A program made the position numbers and the translations under genes. Source: JAEZDP01 sp044508265 (GTDB lineage Bacteria; Acidobacteriota; Vicinamibacteria; Vicinamibacterales; Vicinamibacteraceae). From it: DNA of 64,000 nt. Positions 54,157 through 62,337 of this stretch are shown here, in pieces; position 1 is the first letter of the stretch; each line of letters starts with the position of its first letter. The notes beneath the pieces are model-generated. The model was not told the origin of the DNA. It saw only the letters and a list, made by a program, of their open reading frames with translations, and searched no databases. The stretch is taken from contig JBIQIB010000004.1 in the NCBI GenBank assembly GCA_044508265.1, positions 12,341 through 76,340 of the forward strand, in the 5' to 3' direction.

Positions 54157-55349
54157 GCCAGCTCCAGGAGGTGGTGGTCGATCTTCTCGAGGTCGTACTC
54201 ACCGAGGCCGAGAGTCCCGGCGGTTCGGATGTGAGCCGGCTCGCGGAAGTAGTTGTTCCGGAACGCGGTCTGCGACATCTCGCCGCCCTTTGCCAGGTAC
54301 TCCGGGTTGTGATCGAAGAGCGACGGCACCTTCAGCTCGCGGCGCTTCGCCTCGACGATCTCGAGCTCGATGCGGTCCATCGCCACCGGATCGGTACCGA
54401 ACAGCAGCGTGTTGGCGCGCCAGTGGAACTCCGGATTCCACGAGAACGGCCCCGCGTGATAGACAGCGGTGAGGCCGTCCATCACGTGCAGCACCGACTT
54501 GGCGCGGATCGGCGGCGCCGCACACATCACGGCAATGACCGGGTCGGTGTACGTCTTCGGCCGCACGTGCGTCCGGGCCACGTTGTTGAACGACCCGTAC
54601 GCCAGGTTCTTGAGGCAGCCGGTCACGCCCGACGCGTTGTGCTCCTTCAGGCACGGCAGGTCGATGATCTTCGTCGCCTCGGTCGCGACGATGCTCGCCA
54701 TGTACGAGCGGGTCTCGCGCTCGCCGAAGCAGTTCATCTCGCAGTAGACCTCGGGGTCGTACCCGGGCCTGTCGCCGCCCTCCACCACCCACCGCTGATC
54801 AAGTCCGACGACGCGGACGCCCGGCGGCAGCATCTGGTGATAGCCGATCACCTCGAGCTGGTTCGAGTTCCTGTCGTAGACGACGATGCGGTCGTTCGCG
54901 ACGCCGACGAGGTTGAGACAGCGCACCATCTCGCGGACGAGCGGCACCGATGTCGTCGTGTTGGGCGCGCCTGACGGATTGACCTTCAGCGCGACGACGT
55001 CGCTCGGCTCGAACAACCGGGCGAACGCGTCGGCGACGGTCTTCTCGCCCGTGAGCGTCGTCATGCCGCGCTCCACCATCGTCCGCACCGCGGCAGGCGA
55101 GATGCGCGGGCCGTCGAACGCTCCTGCGTGGGTGACCTGCACGACGCGGCCGGGGACGAGGCCAGGCATGCCGAGCGGCGACGACAGCTCCGGGGCCTGC
55201 ACGTCGATGCGGAGGCCGCGCAGCTCGTAGGCTCCGCCCGGCCGCAGCACGGCCTCGACGTCCCGATCCTGCGCCCATGCCGGCTCGCCGCGCCCGACGA
55301 GCGCCAGCGACCCGAGCGCCGCGTTGTAGATGAACGTCCGTCGATTCAC
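54153..55349 (-). CDS. Tat-exported DUF362-domain protein
   Basis: This 398-residue protein starts with a Tat signal (NRRTFIYNAALGSLALVG). The DUF362 domain follows: DVVALKVNPSG, LVREMVRCLNLVG, IIDLPCLKEHNASGVTGCLKN and LLFGTDPVAMDRIELEIVE. The family is of uncertain function, and some members occur with ferredoxin domains; none is present here. Conserved cysteines are few (EVYCEMNCFGE and CLKEH). The start is a GTG at 55349 that overlaps the upstream stop by 4 bp (GTGA); a longer in-frame reading is a shadow. It belongs to the eight-gene coupled operon. Confidence 0.83.
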   Translation of the reverse strand: MNRRTFIYNAALGSLALVGRGEPAWAQDRDVEAVLRPGGAYELRGLRIDVQAPELSSPLGMPGLVPGRVVQVTHAGAFDGPRISPAAVRTMVERGMTTLTGEKTVADAFARLFEPSDVVALKVNPSGAPNTTTSVPLVREMVRCLNLVGVANDRIVVYDRNSNQLEVIGYHQMLPPGVRVVGLDQRWVVEGGDRPGYDPEVYCEMNCFGERETRSYMASIVATEATKIIDLPCLKEHNASGVTGCLKNLAYGSFNNVARTHVRPKTYTDPVIAVMCAAPPIRAKSVLHVMDGLTAVYHAGPFSWNPEFHWRANTLLFGTDPVAMDRIELEIVEAKRRELKVPSLFDHNPEYLAKGGEMSQTAFRNNYFREPAHIRTAGTLGLGEYDLEKIDHHLLELA

Positions 55350-56089
55350 TGCAGCCTCAACGTGCCAAAGGCCTCCGGTACGTGGAAGTTCCGCGCGCCT
55401 GTCGGTTGCCACGCATAGTACGTGCGCGGGTCGGCGCCGGCAATCCGGTACAGCCCCACGCGAAGCGTCCTGCCGGCCTCGGCCCCGCGCGGGTCGATCG
55501 CGGCAAAGGGAATCCGCATCTCCCCGTACCACACGCGGGCCGCCTCGTCGACCCGCGCGGCCACCACGAAGCCGGAGTTCCATGCCATTCCGGCCTGGCC
55601 CTGCTGGTCGGCACGGTCGATGTCGAGATCGACCCACTCGCCGCGCGGCGAGACCTGAAACTCCTTGTAGCGCGTGATCGTCTGCGCGTCCCAGCCGATG
55701 AACGCCTCCGCGACGTCCCAGTTCCACAGCCGCGGCGTCTCGTTGACCGTGTCGACCTCCGGTCTGAGCGTCAGCGTGTCGTACGGGCAGCTGTACAGCA
55801 GGTACAGATGTGTCGGGGTCCACCGCGAGCGCACCTGCGTCGGCGCTCCCGCGATCGGCGCACCGAGGAAGTCCCTGTCGAGCAGCACCGCTGGCGCATC
55901 GCGCCAGTGTGCGGCGGCGGGATCCGCGCTCGGCGCGACGTCGGCATCCATCCGGAGGCTGACGATCGTCGAGTCGGCGGACGACGGTGACGTCGGCGTC
56001 TGCCCGTATGCGCCGGGCACCGCGACGGTCGCGAGCGTGGCGAGCCCGCAGGCCGCCAGACCGACCGCGCGCAGGACAAGGGGCCTCAT
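55346..56089 (-). CDS. Secreted CBM9-like (DOMON-type) carbohydrate-binding protein
   Basis: This 247-residue protein has a signal peptide (LRAVGLAACGLATLATVAVPG). One beta-sandwich domain resembling family 9 carbohydrate-binding modules follows: VRSRWTPTHLYLLYSCPYD, ETPRLWNWDVAEAFIGWD, YKEFQVSPRGEWVDLDID and EMRIPFAAIDP. Such domains bind sugars or, in some cases, heme. The ATG at 56089 overlaps the amidohydrolase stop by 4 bp. It is part of the eight-gene operon and may hold the substrate of the exported amidohydrolases near the cell surface. Confidence 0.8.
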   Translation of the reverse strand: MRPLVLRAVGLAACGLATLATVAVPGAYGQTPTSPSSADSTIVSLRMDADVAPSADPAAAHWRDAPAVLLDRDFLGAPIAGAPTQVRSRWTPTHLYLLYSCPYDTLTLRPEVDTVNETPRLWNWDVAEAFIGWDAQTITRYKEFQVSPRGEWVDLDIDRADQQGQAGMAWNSGFVVAARVDEAARVWYGEMRIPFAAIDPRGAEAGRTLRVGLYRIAGADPRTYYAWQPTGARNFHVPEAFGTLRLQ

Positions 56090-57366
56090 CGCTGCTCGGT
56101 CCAGAGAGGATGCGACAGGCCGTTCAGGTCCCACACGACCTGCCCGCCCTTCACCGTCATCTCGCACTCCAGCAGCTGGCTGCCATCCATCCTGGCGCCG
56201 CTGCTGTCGATGAACCCGAACCGGCCCTTGCGGACGGCGAGCACCGCCACGTCGGCCTCCGCGCCGACACCGAGATGCCCGAGCTCCGGCCGCTTGATGA
56301 TCTCGGCAGCCCGCGCGGTGTTGGCGCGGATGACGTCGGGCAGCGGCATGTTCAGGTTCAGCATCTTCGACATGACGTTGAGGATGGTCTTCATGCCCGC
56401 GTTCTGGCTGCCGGTGTGCAGGTCGGTGCTGATGACGTCGGGAAAGAAGCCCTGCTTCGTCGCCGGAACGGCCTGGCTGAAGACGAAGCTGCCGCCGCCG
56501 TGCCCGACGTCGAAGATCACGCCACGCTTCCTCGCCGCAAGGACGTACGGCTCCACCTGTCCCTGTGCGTTGACGATGGCGTCGCGATCGCTGACGTCCG
56601 CGTACATGTGCGTGAAGACGTCGCCGGGGCGCAGGTACTTGTTGAGCAGCGCGTCGATGGACTGCGGCGGATCGCTCCGGCCGAAGTCCACCATCACCGG
56701 CACGTCGGCCTCGCGGCCGGCCTCGACAGCGCGTTCGACAGGCGCCCACTCGCTGCCGCGATAGTGCGCCACCTTGATGCCCACGACGATGTCCCGGTTG
56801 CCGCGGATCCGCTGCGCCGTCAGCTTCGGGTCCATGTCGTTGAGGTCCTGCTCCCACGGCTCGCCGCGCATGCCGTGGCCGACGATGTTGATGAACGTCA
56901 GCACGCGCGTGCGCGATCGGTCGACGACGTTGGCGCGGAACTGCGCGAGGTTGCGCCAGCCCGGACCGCCGACGTCGACGAGGGTCGTCTGGCCGCTCCG
57001 GAAGGAATGCGTGTCGGCCCGGACGGCGACGTCGCCGTTGCTCAGGTAGCGGTCGGGCTCGGTGCCGATGAAGACGTGCGCGTGGAGGTCGATGAGCCCC
57101 GGCACGACGTACAGCCCGCTGACGTCGGCGACGCGGGCCGCGAGCGCCGGGTCGATGCCGGCCGCGACGGCTGCCACCTTTCCGTCGGCGATCGCGACGT
57201 CCATGACGGCGTCCACGCCGTTCTTCGGATCGATGACGTGGCCGCCCTTGAGCAGCAGGCTGTAGCGCGACGCCGGTGCCGGCGCCTGCCCCTGCGGCTG
57301 TGCGTGCACCTGCGCCGTGAAGGCGCCGAGCGTGCAGAGGATGACAGCAACGACAGCGCGCTTCAT
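56086..57366 (-). CDS. Exported amidohydrolase/deacetylase-family metallohydrolase (second copy)
   Basis: This 426-residue protein is a close paralogue of its upstream neighbour and of the one at 41419-42711. It has a signal peptide (AVVAVILCTLGAFTAQVHAQ), IDLHAHVFIG (HxH metal site), VVGIKVAHY (probable carboxylated Lys), THMY, DVGHGGGSF and STDLH. The substrate is unknown. The ATG at 57366 overlaps the neighbour's stop by 4 bp. Having two adjacent paralogues suggests different specificities, or a hetero-oligomer. The substrate loop after the HxH motif (TEPDRYLSNGD) differs from the neighbour (TAPNSQYGGGF). Confidence 0.86.
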   Translation of the reverse strand: MKRAVVAVILCTLGAFTAQVHAQPQGQAPAPASRYSLLLKGGHVIDPKNGVDAVMDVAIADGKVAAVAAGIDPALAARVADVSGLYVVPGLIDLHAHVFIGTEPDRYLSNGDVAVRADTHSFRSGQTTLVDVGGPGWRNLAQFRANVVDRSRTRVLTFINIVGHGMRGEPWEQDLNDMDPKLTAQRIRGNRDIVVGIKVAHYRGSEWAPVERAVEAGREADVPVMVDFGRSDPPQSIDALLNKYLRPGDVFTHMYADVSDRDAIVNAQGQVEPYVLAARKRGVIFDVGHGGGSFVFSQAVPATKQGFFPDVISTDLHTGSQNAGMKTILNVMSKMLNLNMPLPDVIRANTARAAEIIKRPELGHLGVGAEADVAVLAVRKGRFGFIDSSGARMDGSQLLECEMTVKGGQVVWDLNGLSHPLWTEQR

Positions 57367-58634
57367 CGCGTCGCCTCCGTCCAGGCCGGGCGCGAGCGTC
57401 CATTGAGGTCCCAGACCACCTGTCCGCCCTTCACCGTCAGCTCGCACTCGAGTTTCTGCGTGCCCGCCATCTTGCCGCCGCCGCTGTCCACGAAGCCGAA
57501 CTCGCCGTTGCGCAGCGCCAGCACCGCCACGTCCGCCTCGGCGCCGACACCGAGATGCCCGAGCTCCGTGCGCTTGATCACTTCGGCCGCACGCGAGGTG
57601 TTCGCCGCGATGACGTCGGGCAGCGGCATGCCCAGGTTCAGCAGCTTCGACATGACGTTGAGGATGTCCTTCATGCCGCCGTTCTGGCTGCCGATGTGCA
57701 GGTCCGTCGAAATCACGTCCGGATAGAAGCCCTGCCTCGTCGCGGGCACGGCCTGACGGAAGAGGAAGCTGCCGCCGCCGTGGCCGACGTCGAAGATGAC
57801 GCCACGCTTGCGCGCCGCGAGCACGAAAGGCTCGACCTGCCCCTGCTCGCCGACGATCGGCTGACGTCCGCGGACGTGCGCGTACATGTGCGTGAGGATG
57901 TCGCCCGGCCGCAGGTGCGTGTTGAGCAGCGTGTCGAGCGACAGGGGCGGGTTGTTGCCCCCGAAGTCCACCATCACCGGGATGTCGGCCTCGCGTCCGG
58001 CTTCCACCGCGCGGATCACCGGTTCCCACTCGGGGCCCGAGTAGTGCGCCACCTTCACGCCGACGACATGGTCGCGGAACTGGCGGGCACGCTGTGCGGT
58101 GAGCTTCGGGTCCATGTCGCCGAGGTTCTGCTCGATGGGGCCGCCGCGCATCCCCTCGCCGACGATGTTCAGGAACGCGAGCACGCGCGTGCGCGAGCGG
58201 TCGATGACCTGCGCCTTGAACTCCGGGAACGTCCGCCACCCCGAGCCGCCGACGTCCACCAGCGTCGTCTGGCCGCTGCGGAACGAGTGGCTGTCGGGCG
58301 GCACCGAGCTGAAGCCGCCGCCGTACTGCGAGTTCGGCGCGGTGCCCCAGTACACGTGGGCGTGGATGTCGATGAGCCCGGGCGTGACGTAGAGGCCCTG
58401 CGCGTCCACGACGCGTGCCGCGTCGGAGGCCGGGATGTCGGCAGACACCGCGGCGATCTTGCCGTCGGCGATGGCGACGTCGCGCACGCCGTTGACGCCG
58501 TTGCGCGCGTCGATGACGTGCCCGCCCTTGATGAGCAGACTGTAGCGCGGCTGCTGGGCCCATCCGGGCGCGGCGGCGACGACGAGCATCGCGGCGACCG
58601 CCGGCAGACGGACGAGTGTCGAAGGAATGGTCAC
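57363..58634 (-). CDS. Exported amidohydrolase/deacetylase-family metallohydrolase (first gene of operon)
   Basis: This 423-residue protein has a signal peptide (LVRLPAVAAMLVVAAAPGWAQ) and the same metal-site motifs as its paralogue: IDIHAHVYWG, VVGVKVAHY, THMYAHV, DVGHGGGSF and STDLH. I chose the GTG at 58634 because AGGAGGGACG lies directly upstream; a reading from 58709 lacks a ribosome-binding site and would bury the signal peptide. It opens the eight-gene operon and is divergent from the RraA-like gene, with a shared control region of 92 bp. Confidence 0.86.
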   Translation of the reverse strand: MTIPSTLVRLPAVAAMLVVAAAPGWAQQPRYSLLIKGGHVIDARNGVNGVRDVAIADGKIAAVSADIPASDAARVVDAQGLYVTPGLIDIHAHVYWGTAPNSQYGGGFSSVPPDSHSFRSGQTTLVDVGGSGWRTFPEFKAQVIDRSRTRVLAFLNIVGEGMRGGPIEQNLGDMDPKLTAQRARQFRDHVVGVKVAHYSGPEWEPVIRAVEAGREADIPVMVDFGGNNPPLSLDTLLNTHLRPGDILTHMYAHVRGRQPIVGEQGQVEPFVLAARKRGVIFDVGHGGGSFLFRQAVPATRQGFYPDVISTDLHIGSQNGGMKDILNVMSKLLNLGMPLPDVIAANTSRAAEVIKRTELGHLGVGAEADVAVLALRNGEFGFVDSGGGKMAGTQKLECELTVKGGQVVWDLNGRSRPAWTEATR

Positions 58635-58726
58635 GAACGTCCCTCCTGAGGATTCACACGCACATCGAGCACACGGGTGGCGCCGGGCGCTATGATCGCC
58701 ACAACCCACCCTGGAGGATTACCTGA

Positions 58727-59503
58727 ATGAGGACCAGCCGTCTGTTGCCCACTGCCCTGCTCGCCGCGCTCATCGTGCCCGGCACCGCGACGTCGCCACA
58801 GGCCACCCAGCCGCAGCCGGCGCCCGCGCAGTCGGCGCCGTCGATGACGCCCGAGGAGATCATCGCGGCCCTGCGCCTGCCCGAGAACAGCACGGGCAAC
58901 ATCGCCGACGGCGTCGACGAGGTCACCGGGGGCCGCGGCTGGATGTCGGCCGACATGAAGCCGGTCGGCGAGGGCAAGCTCGTCGGTCGGGCGTGGACGG
59001 CGACCCTGCGCCCCGTCCTGAAGAACGACACGCGGACGTATCCCAACTACCTGCTGCAGGTGCTCGACGAGGCGCCCGCGGGCAGCGTGCTCGTCTACAA
59101 GATGGTGGACGGCCTCGAGATCGCCGCCATCGGCAACCTGATTGCCACGACGGCGAGCGTCCGCGGGCTCGAAGGCACGGTCATCGACGGCGCCGTCCGC
59201 GACGTCGCCGAGATCAACAGGATCGGCCACAAGGTGTTCGCGCGGCGCGTCAGCCCCGCCACGTCCGTCGGCCGGATGGTCAGCGTCGCGATGCAGACGC
59301 CCGTGGTGATCGGAGAAGTGCTCGTCCATCCCGGAGACTACATCGTGGGCGACGCCGACGGCGTCGTCGTCGTGCCGCAGGACGCCGCGGCGCAGGTCGT
59401 CCAGGCCCTGGCCCGGTACAACGACCAGGAGTCGAAGATGCTGCCGATCATCAAGCGCGAGAAGTCCATGCGCAAGGCCATCGAGATCTACAACCGCTAC
59501 TGA
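58727..59503 (+). CDS. Exported RraA-like protein (HMG/CHA aldolase family)
   Basis: This 258-residue protein has an N-terminal signal peptide (LLPTALLAALIVPGTATS) and the RraA fold, with GLEGTVIDGAVRDVAEI and DYIVGDADGVVVVPQ. Family members are aldolases and decarboxylases that cleave 4-hydroxy-4-methyl-2-oxoglutarate or oxaloacetate; the name RraA comes from an RNase E inhibitor role in E. coli. The conserved Arg/Asp metal-site residues are present. An exported member is unusual. GGAGG lies 9 bp before the ATG. It overlaps the convergent transporter gene by 7 bp. Confidence 0.86.
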   Translation: MRTSRLLPTALLAALIVPGTATSPQATQPQPAPAQSAPSMTPEEIIAALRLPENSTGNIADGVDEVTGGRGWMSADMKPVGEGKLVGRAWTATLRPVLKNDTRTYPNYLLQVLDEAPAGSVLVYKMVDGLEIAAIGNLIATTASVRGLEGTVIDGAVRDVAEINRIGHKVFARRVSPATSVGRMVSVAMQTPVVIGEVLVHPGDYIVGDADGVVVVPQDAAAQVVQALARYNDQESKMLPIIKREKSMRKAIEIYNRY

Positions 59504-60534
59504 CGCTCGTCGGGTGGGCGATTCGCCCACCACGACGCCAGCATCGCGCCGGTCATGTTCATCCAGGGCCCGAACACCGCGGGTGGAATCGCGGCGAGCG
59601 GGCTCTTGAGCACGCTGATGGCCAGGCCCGACGCCATGCCGGCGTTCTGCAGGCCGACCTCGATCGCGACCGTGCGCGACTCGACCTCGTTGAGCCGGAG
59701 GAGGCGCGCGCCCCAGTAGCCGAGCAGGTATCCAGCCCCGTTGTGCAGGGCGGCCGCCGCGATGATCGCCGCGACGAAGGCGCCGGCCAGCAGGTCGTCA
59801 CGGGAAAGCGACGTGATGATCGCGATGATCAGGCAGATGGCGATCATCGACACGGCCGGCAGCCCCCTCATGATCGCCTTGGAGAGGGCCTCCGCCGCGG
59901 GCACCGTGCGGCCGATGCGTGTGAGCAGCCAGTTCACGATCAGGCCGGCGGCGATCGGCACGATGATCATCTGCAGGATCGAGATCATCAGGCCCATGAA
60001 GGGCACCTCGACGTACGTGCCGGCGAGCAGCTGCATCACGAGCGGCGTCATCAGCGGCGCCATCAGCGTCGAGCACGCCGTCATCGTCACCGACAGCGCC
60101 ACGCTGCCGCGTGCGAGATAGGTCATCACGTTCGAGGCCACGCCCCCCGGCGCGGCGCCGACGAGGATCATGCCGGCCGCCACCTCGGGGTCGCGCGCGA
60201 ACAGCAGCGCCGCGAGCGACCCCACGAGCGGCATCACCGAGAACTGCAGGACGATGCCGATGAAAACGGGCCGCGGAAAGGTGAGCACCCGCTGGAAATC
60301 GCCCAGCGTGAGCTGGGTGCCCATCCCGAACATGATGATCTGGATGAGCGGCACGATGAGGCCGCCGAGCTCGTACCCGAACCACGTGCGGAACGCCAGC
60401 GGATAGAACATCGCGGCCGACACGAAGGCCGCCACCCACAGCGTGAAGGAGAAGCCGGCGAAGCGGCCCCGGCGTACGAGGACGGCGAGGGCCGCGAAGC
60501 CCGCGATGGCAAGTACGGCAATGGCGTGATACAC
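59497..60534 (-). CDS. Bile acid:sodium symporter (BASS) family transporter
   Basis: This 345-residue membrane protein has about ten helices and the BASS signature region GAAPGGVASNVMTYLARGSVAL, which forms the sodium site, plus VGLQNAGMASGLA. BASS transporters import organic anions such as bile acids, pyruvate, pantoate or sulfated compounds with sodium. It starts at GTG 60534, two bases after the RidA stop, so it is the last gene of a four-gene exported-enzyme operon. A likely role is uptake of the organic acid made by the exported enzymes; this is inferred from position. Confidence 0.9.
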   Translation of the reverse strand: MYHAIAVLAIAGFAALAVLVRRGRFAGFSFTLWVAAFVSAAMFYPLAFRTWFGYELGGLIVPLIQIIMFGMGTQLTLGDFQRVLTFPRPVFIGIVLQFSVMPLVGSLAALLFARDPEVAAGMILVGAAPGGVASNVMTYLARGSVALSVTMTACSTLMAPLMTPLVMQLLAGTYVEVPFMGLMISILQMIIVPIAAGLIVNWLLTRIGRTVPAAEALSKAIMRGLPAVSMIAICLIIAIITSLSRDDLLAGAFVAAIIAAAALHNGAGYLLGYWGARLLRLNEVESRTVAIEVGLQNAGMASGLAISVLKSPLAAIPPAVFGPWMNMTGAMLASWWANRPPDERQ

Positions 60535-60536
60535 GG

Positions 60537-61103
60537 TCAGTCCACGTAGGCGATGCAGTCGACCTGAAGGAGCTCACCCGGCCGGCCCATGAGCTCGGCC
60601 GACGTGCCGGTGTAGGACCGCGCGGGCGGCGGGTCGGGGAAATGTCCGAGATAGCCCTCGTTGATCAGGGCCAGGTTCTTCGGGGCGTCGGCCACCGTCA
60701 TGTGCACCTTCAACACGTTGGCCATCGACGAGCCCGCCGCTTCGAGGATCGACTTCATCGTCTCGAGCGCGCTCTCGATCTGGACCTTCGCATCGCCGGG
60801 TTCCTTGCGCCGGTCCGGGTACCACCCGCCGATGCCCGACACGAACAGCAGGTGCCCCGAGCGGATGCACGCCGACAGCAGCGGGTTGGGTCTGGCCTGT
60901 CCCGGCCTGTGGATGACGGCCTTCTTCGGCGTCCAGGCGCCCCCGCCTGCCTGCGCTGACGGTGGCTGTGCCGTGCCGTCCCACGCGGGCGTCAGCGCGC
61001 TGGCCGACGAGCCGGCAAGCGTGGCCAGGCCGGCCGTCACGACAGCGCGCCGCGCGCGCCGGTGCCCTGGTTCCGAGCGGGCGTCCTTCATTCCCGGCCT
61101 CAT
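60537..61103 (-). CDS. Exported RidA/YjgF family protein
   Basis: This 188-residue protein has a basic leader with RRARR and a hydrophobic stretch (AVVTAGLATLAGSSASAL), consistent with Sec or Tat export. A complete RidA domain follows: GHLLFVSGIGGWYPD, LKVHMTVADAPKNLALIN and ELLQVDCIAYVD. The usual active-site Arg before the third strand is replaced in ARSYTGTSAELMGRPG, where RSYTG stands for the common RTTV, so deaminase activity is uncertain. The ATG at 61103 overlaps the lactonase stop by 4 bp. It sits between a lactonase-type propeller and a BASS transporter. Confidence 0.85.
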   Translation of the reverse strand: MRPGMKDARSEPGHRRARRAVVTAGLATLAGSSASALTPAWDGTAQPPSAQAGGGAWTPKKAVIHRPGQARPNPLLSACIRSGHLLFVSGIGGWYPDRRKEPGDAKVQIESALETMKSILEAAGSSMANVLKVHMTVADAPKNLALINEGYLGHFPDPPPARSYTGTSAELMGRPGELLQVDCIAYVD

Positions 61104-62290
61104 TGCACGAACTTGAAGCTCACCGGCGCGCCGATTGAGAGCGTCTGCCCGGTGGGCGTCAGCCGGCCGCTCTGCGCGTCGATCCTGAAGACGACGGCCG
61201 TGTCCGAGCGCTGGTTGCCGACGATGAGGTACCGGCCTGTCGGGTCGATGCCGAAGCCGCGGGGGAAGCTGCCCTGCGTCGGCTCGTTGGCCACAAAGGT
61301 CAGGCGTCCCGTCGCTTCGTCGATCGCGAACACGGTGATGCTGTCGTGGCCGCGGTTCGAGCCGTAGAGGAAACGCCCGGAAGGATGCACCAGCACTTCC
61401 GCCGTGCTGAAGCCTTCCTGCGCCTCCTGCCCGGGCGGCAGCGTGGTGATCGTCTGCACCTCCGACAACGCGCCGGTTGACGCGTCGTGCCGGAAGGCCG
61501 TGACCGTCAGCAGCATCTCGTTGATCACGTACGCGAAGGGCGCCTTCGGATGGAACGACAGGTGGCGCGGTCCGGAGCCCGGCGCCACCGACGCCTCGAG
61601 CTTCGAGCCGGCGGCACCGGCGTCGAGCGTGCCGGCCTCGGCGTCGAGCCGATGGATGTGGATCTTGTCCGTCCCGAGGTCCGCGACGTATGCGAAGCGG
61701 TTGCCGGGACCGACGTTGACCGAGTGCGCGTACGGCCTGGTCTGCCGCTTCGGGTTCACGCTCGAACCCGTGTACTGGATGACGGAGGCAGGGGGCTTCA
61801 GCCGGCCGTCCGCTTCGACGGGCAACGACGCCGCGCTGCCGCCGCCGTAGTTGGCCACGAGCACGACGCGGCCGGTGCTGTCCACGGTGAGGTGCGCGGG
61901 GCCGGAGCCGCCCGACGACTGCTGGTTCAGCGGGGTCAGTCTGCCCGAGGCCCTGTCGATCGCGAACGCGCTGACGGCGCCCGTCTGCTGACCCTCGAAC
62001 GTCCGCACCTCGTTGGCGGCATACAGATACCGTCCGTTCGGCGCCACGGCGAGGAAGCTCGGGCTGGGCGTCTCGGCAGCCAGCTCGGGCTCGGACAGCC
62101 GTCCCGTGCCGAGGTCGAGCCGCGAGACATAGATGCCCTTGCTCTTCTCGTTGTTCGTGTACGTGCCGACGTAGACGAGCATGTCGCCCGCCTGCGCCGG
62201 TGGCGTCGCGTCGCCCGCGACGCGCGTCGATGCGAGCGCGAGCCCGACTCCTGCAATTCCGATGACTGCCATCACTGCGGCGCGATGCAC
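61100..62290 (-). CDS. Exported lactonase-family beta-propeller (6-phosphogluconolactonase-like)
   Basis: This 396-residue protein has a signal peptide (VMAVIGIAGVGLALASTRVAG). The seven-bladed lactonase fold follows, with DMLVYVGTYTNNEKSKGIYV at the start and LFVAP-type blades such as FLAVAPNGRYLYAANEV, RHLSFHPKAPFAYVINEM and FLYGSNRGHDSITVF. Cytosolic relatives hydrolyse 6-phosphogluconolactone; exported forms probably open other sugar lactones. The GTG at 62290 has AGGAG seven bases upstream; the longer in-frame ATG at 62368 would overlap the SelA-like gene and bury the signal. It lies 47 bp after the SelA-like gene. Confidence 0.86.
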   Translation of the reverse strand: MHRAAVMAVIGIAGVGLALASTRVAGDATPPAQAGDMLVYVGTYTNNEKSKGIYVSRLDLGTGRLSEPELAAETPSPSFLAVAPNGRYLYAANEVRTFEGQQTGAVSAFAIDRASGRLTPLNQQSSGGSGPAHLTVDSTGRVVLVANYGGGSAASLPVEADGRLKPPASVIQYTGSSVNPKRQTRPYAHSVNVGPGNRFAYVADLGTDKIHIHRLDAEAGTLDAGAAGSKLEASVAPGSGPRHLSFHPKAPFAYVINEMLLTVTAFRHDASTGALSEVQTITTLPPGQEAQEGFSTAEVLVHPSGRFLYGSNRGHDSITVFAIDEATGRLTFVANEPTQGSFPRGFGIDPTGRYLIVGNQRSDTAVVFRIDAQSGRLTPTGQTLSIGAPVSFKFVQ

Positions 62291-62337
62291 GGTGTGTCTC
62301 CTGCGCGGCCTGTCGTCGCGGCTCGGCGAGCCGTGAC

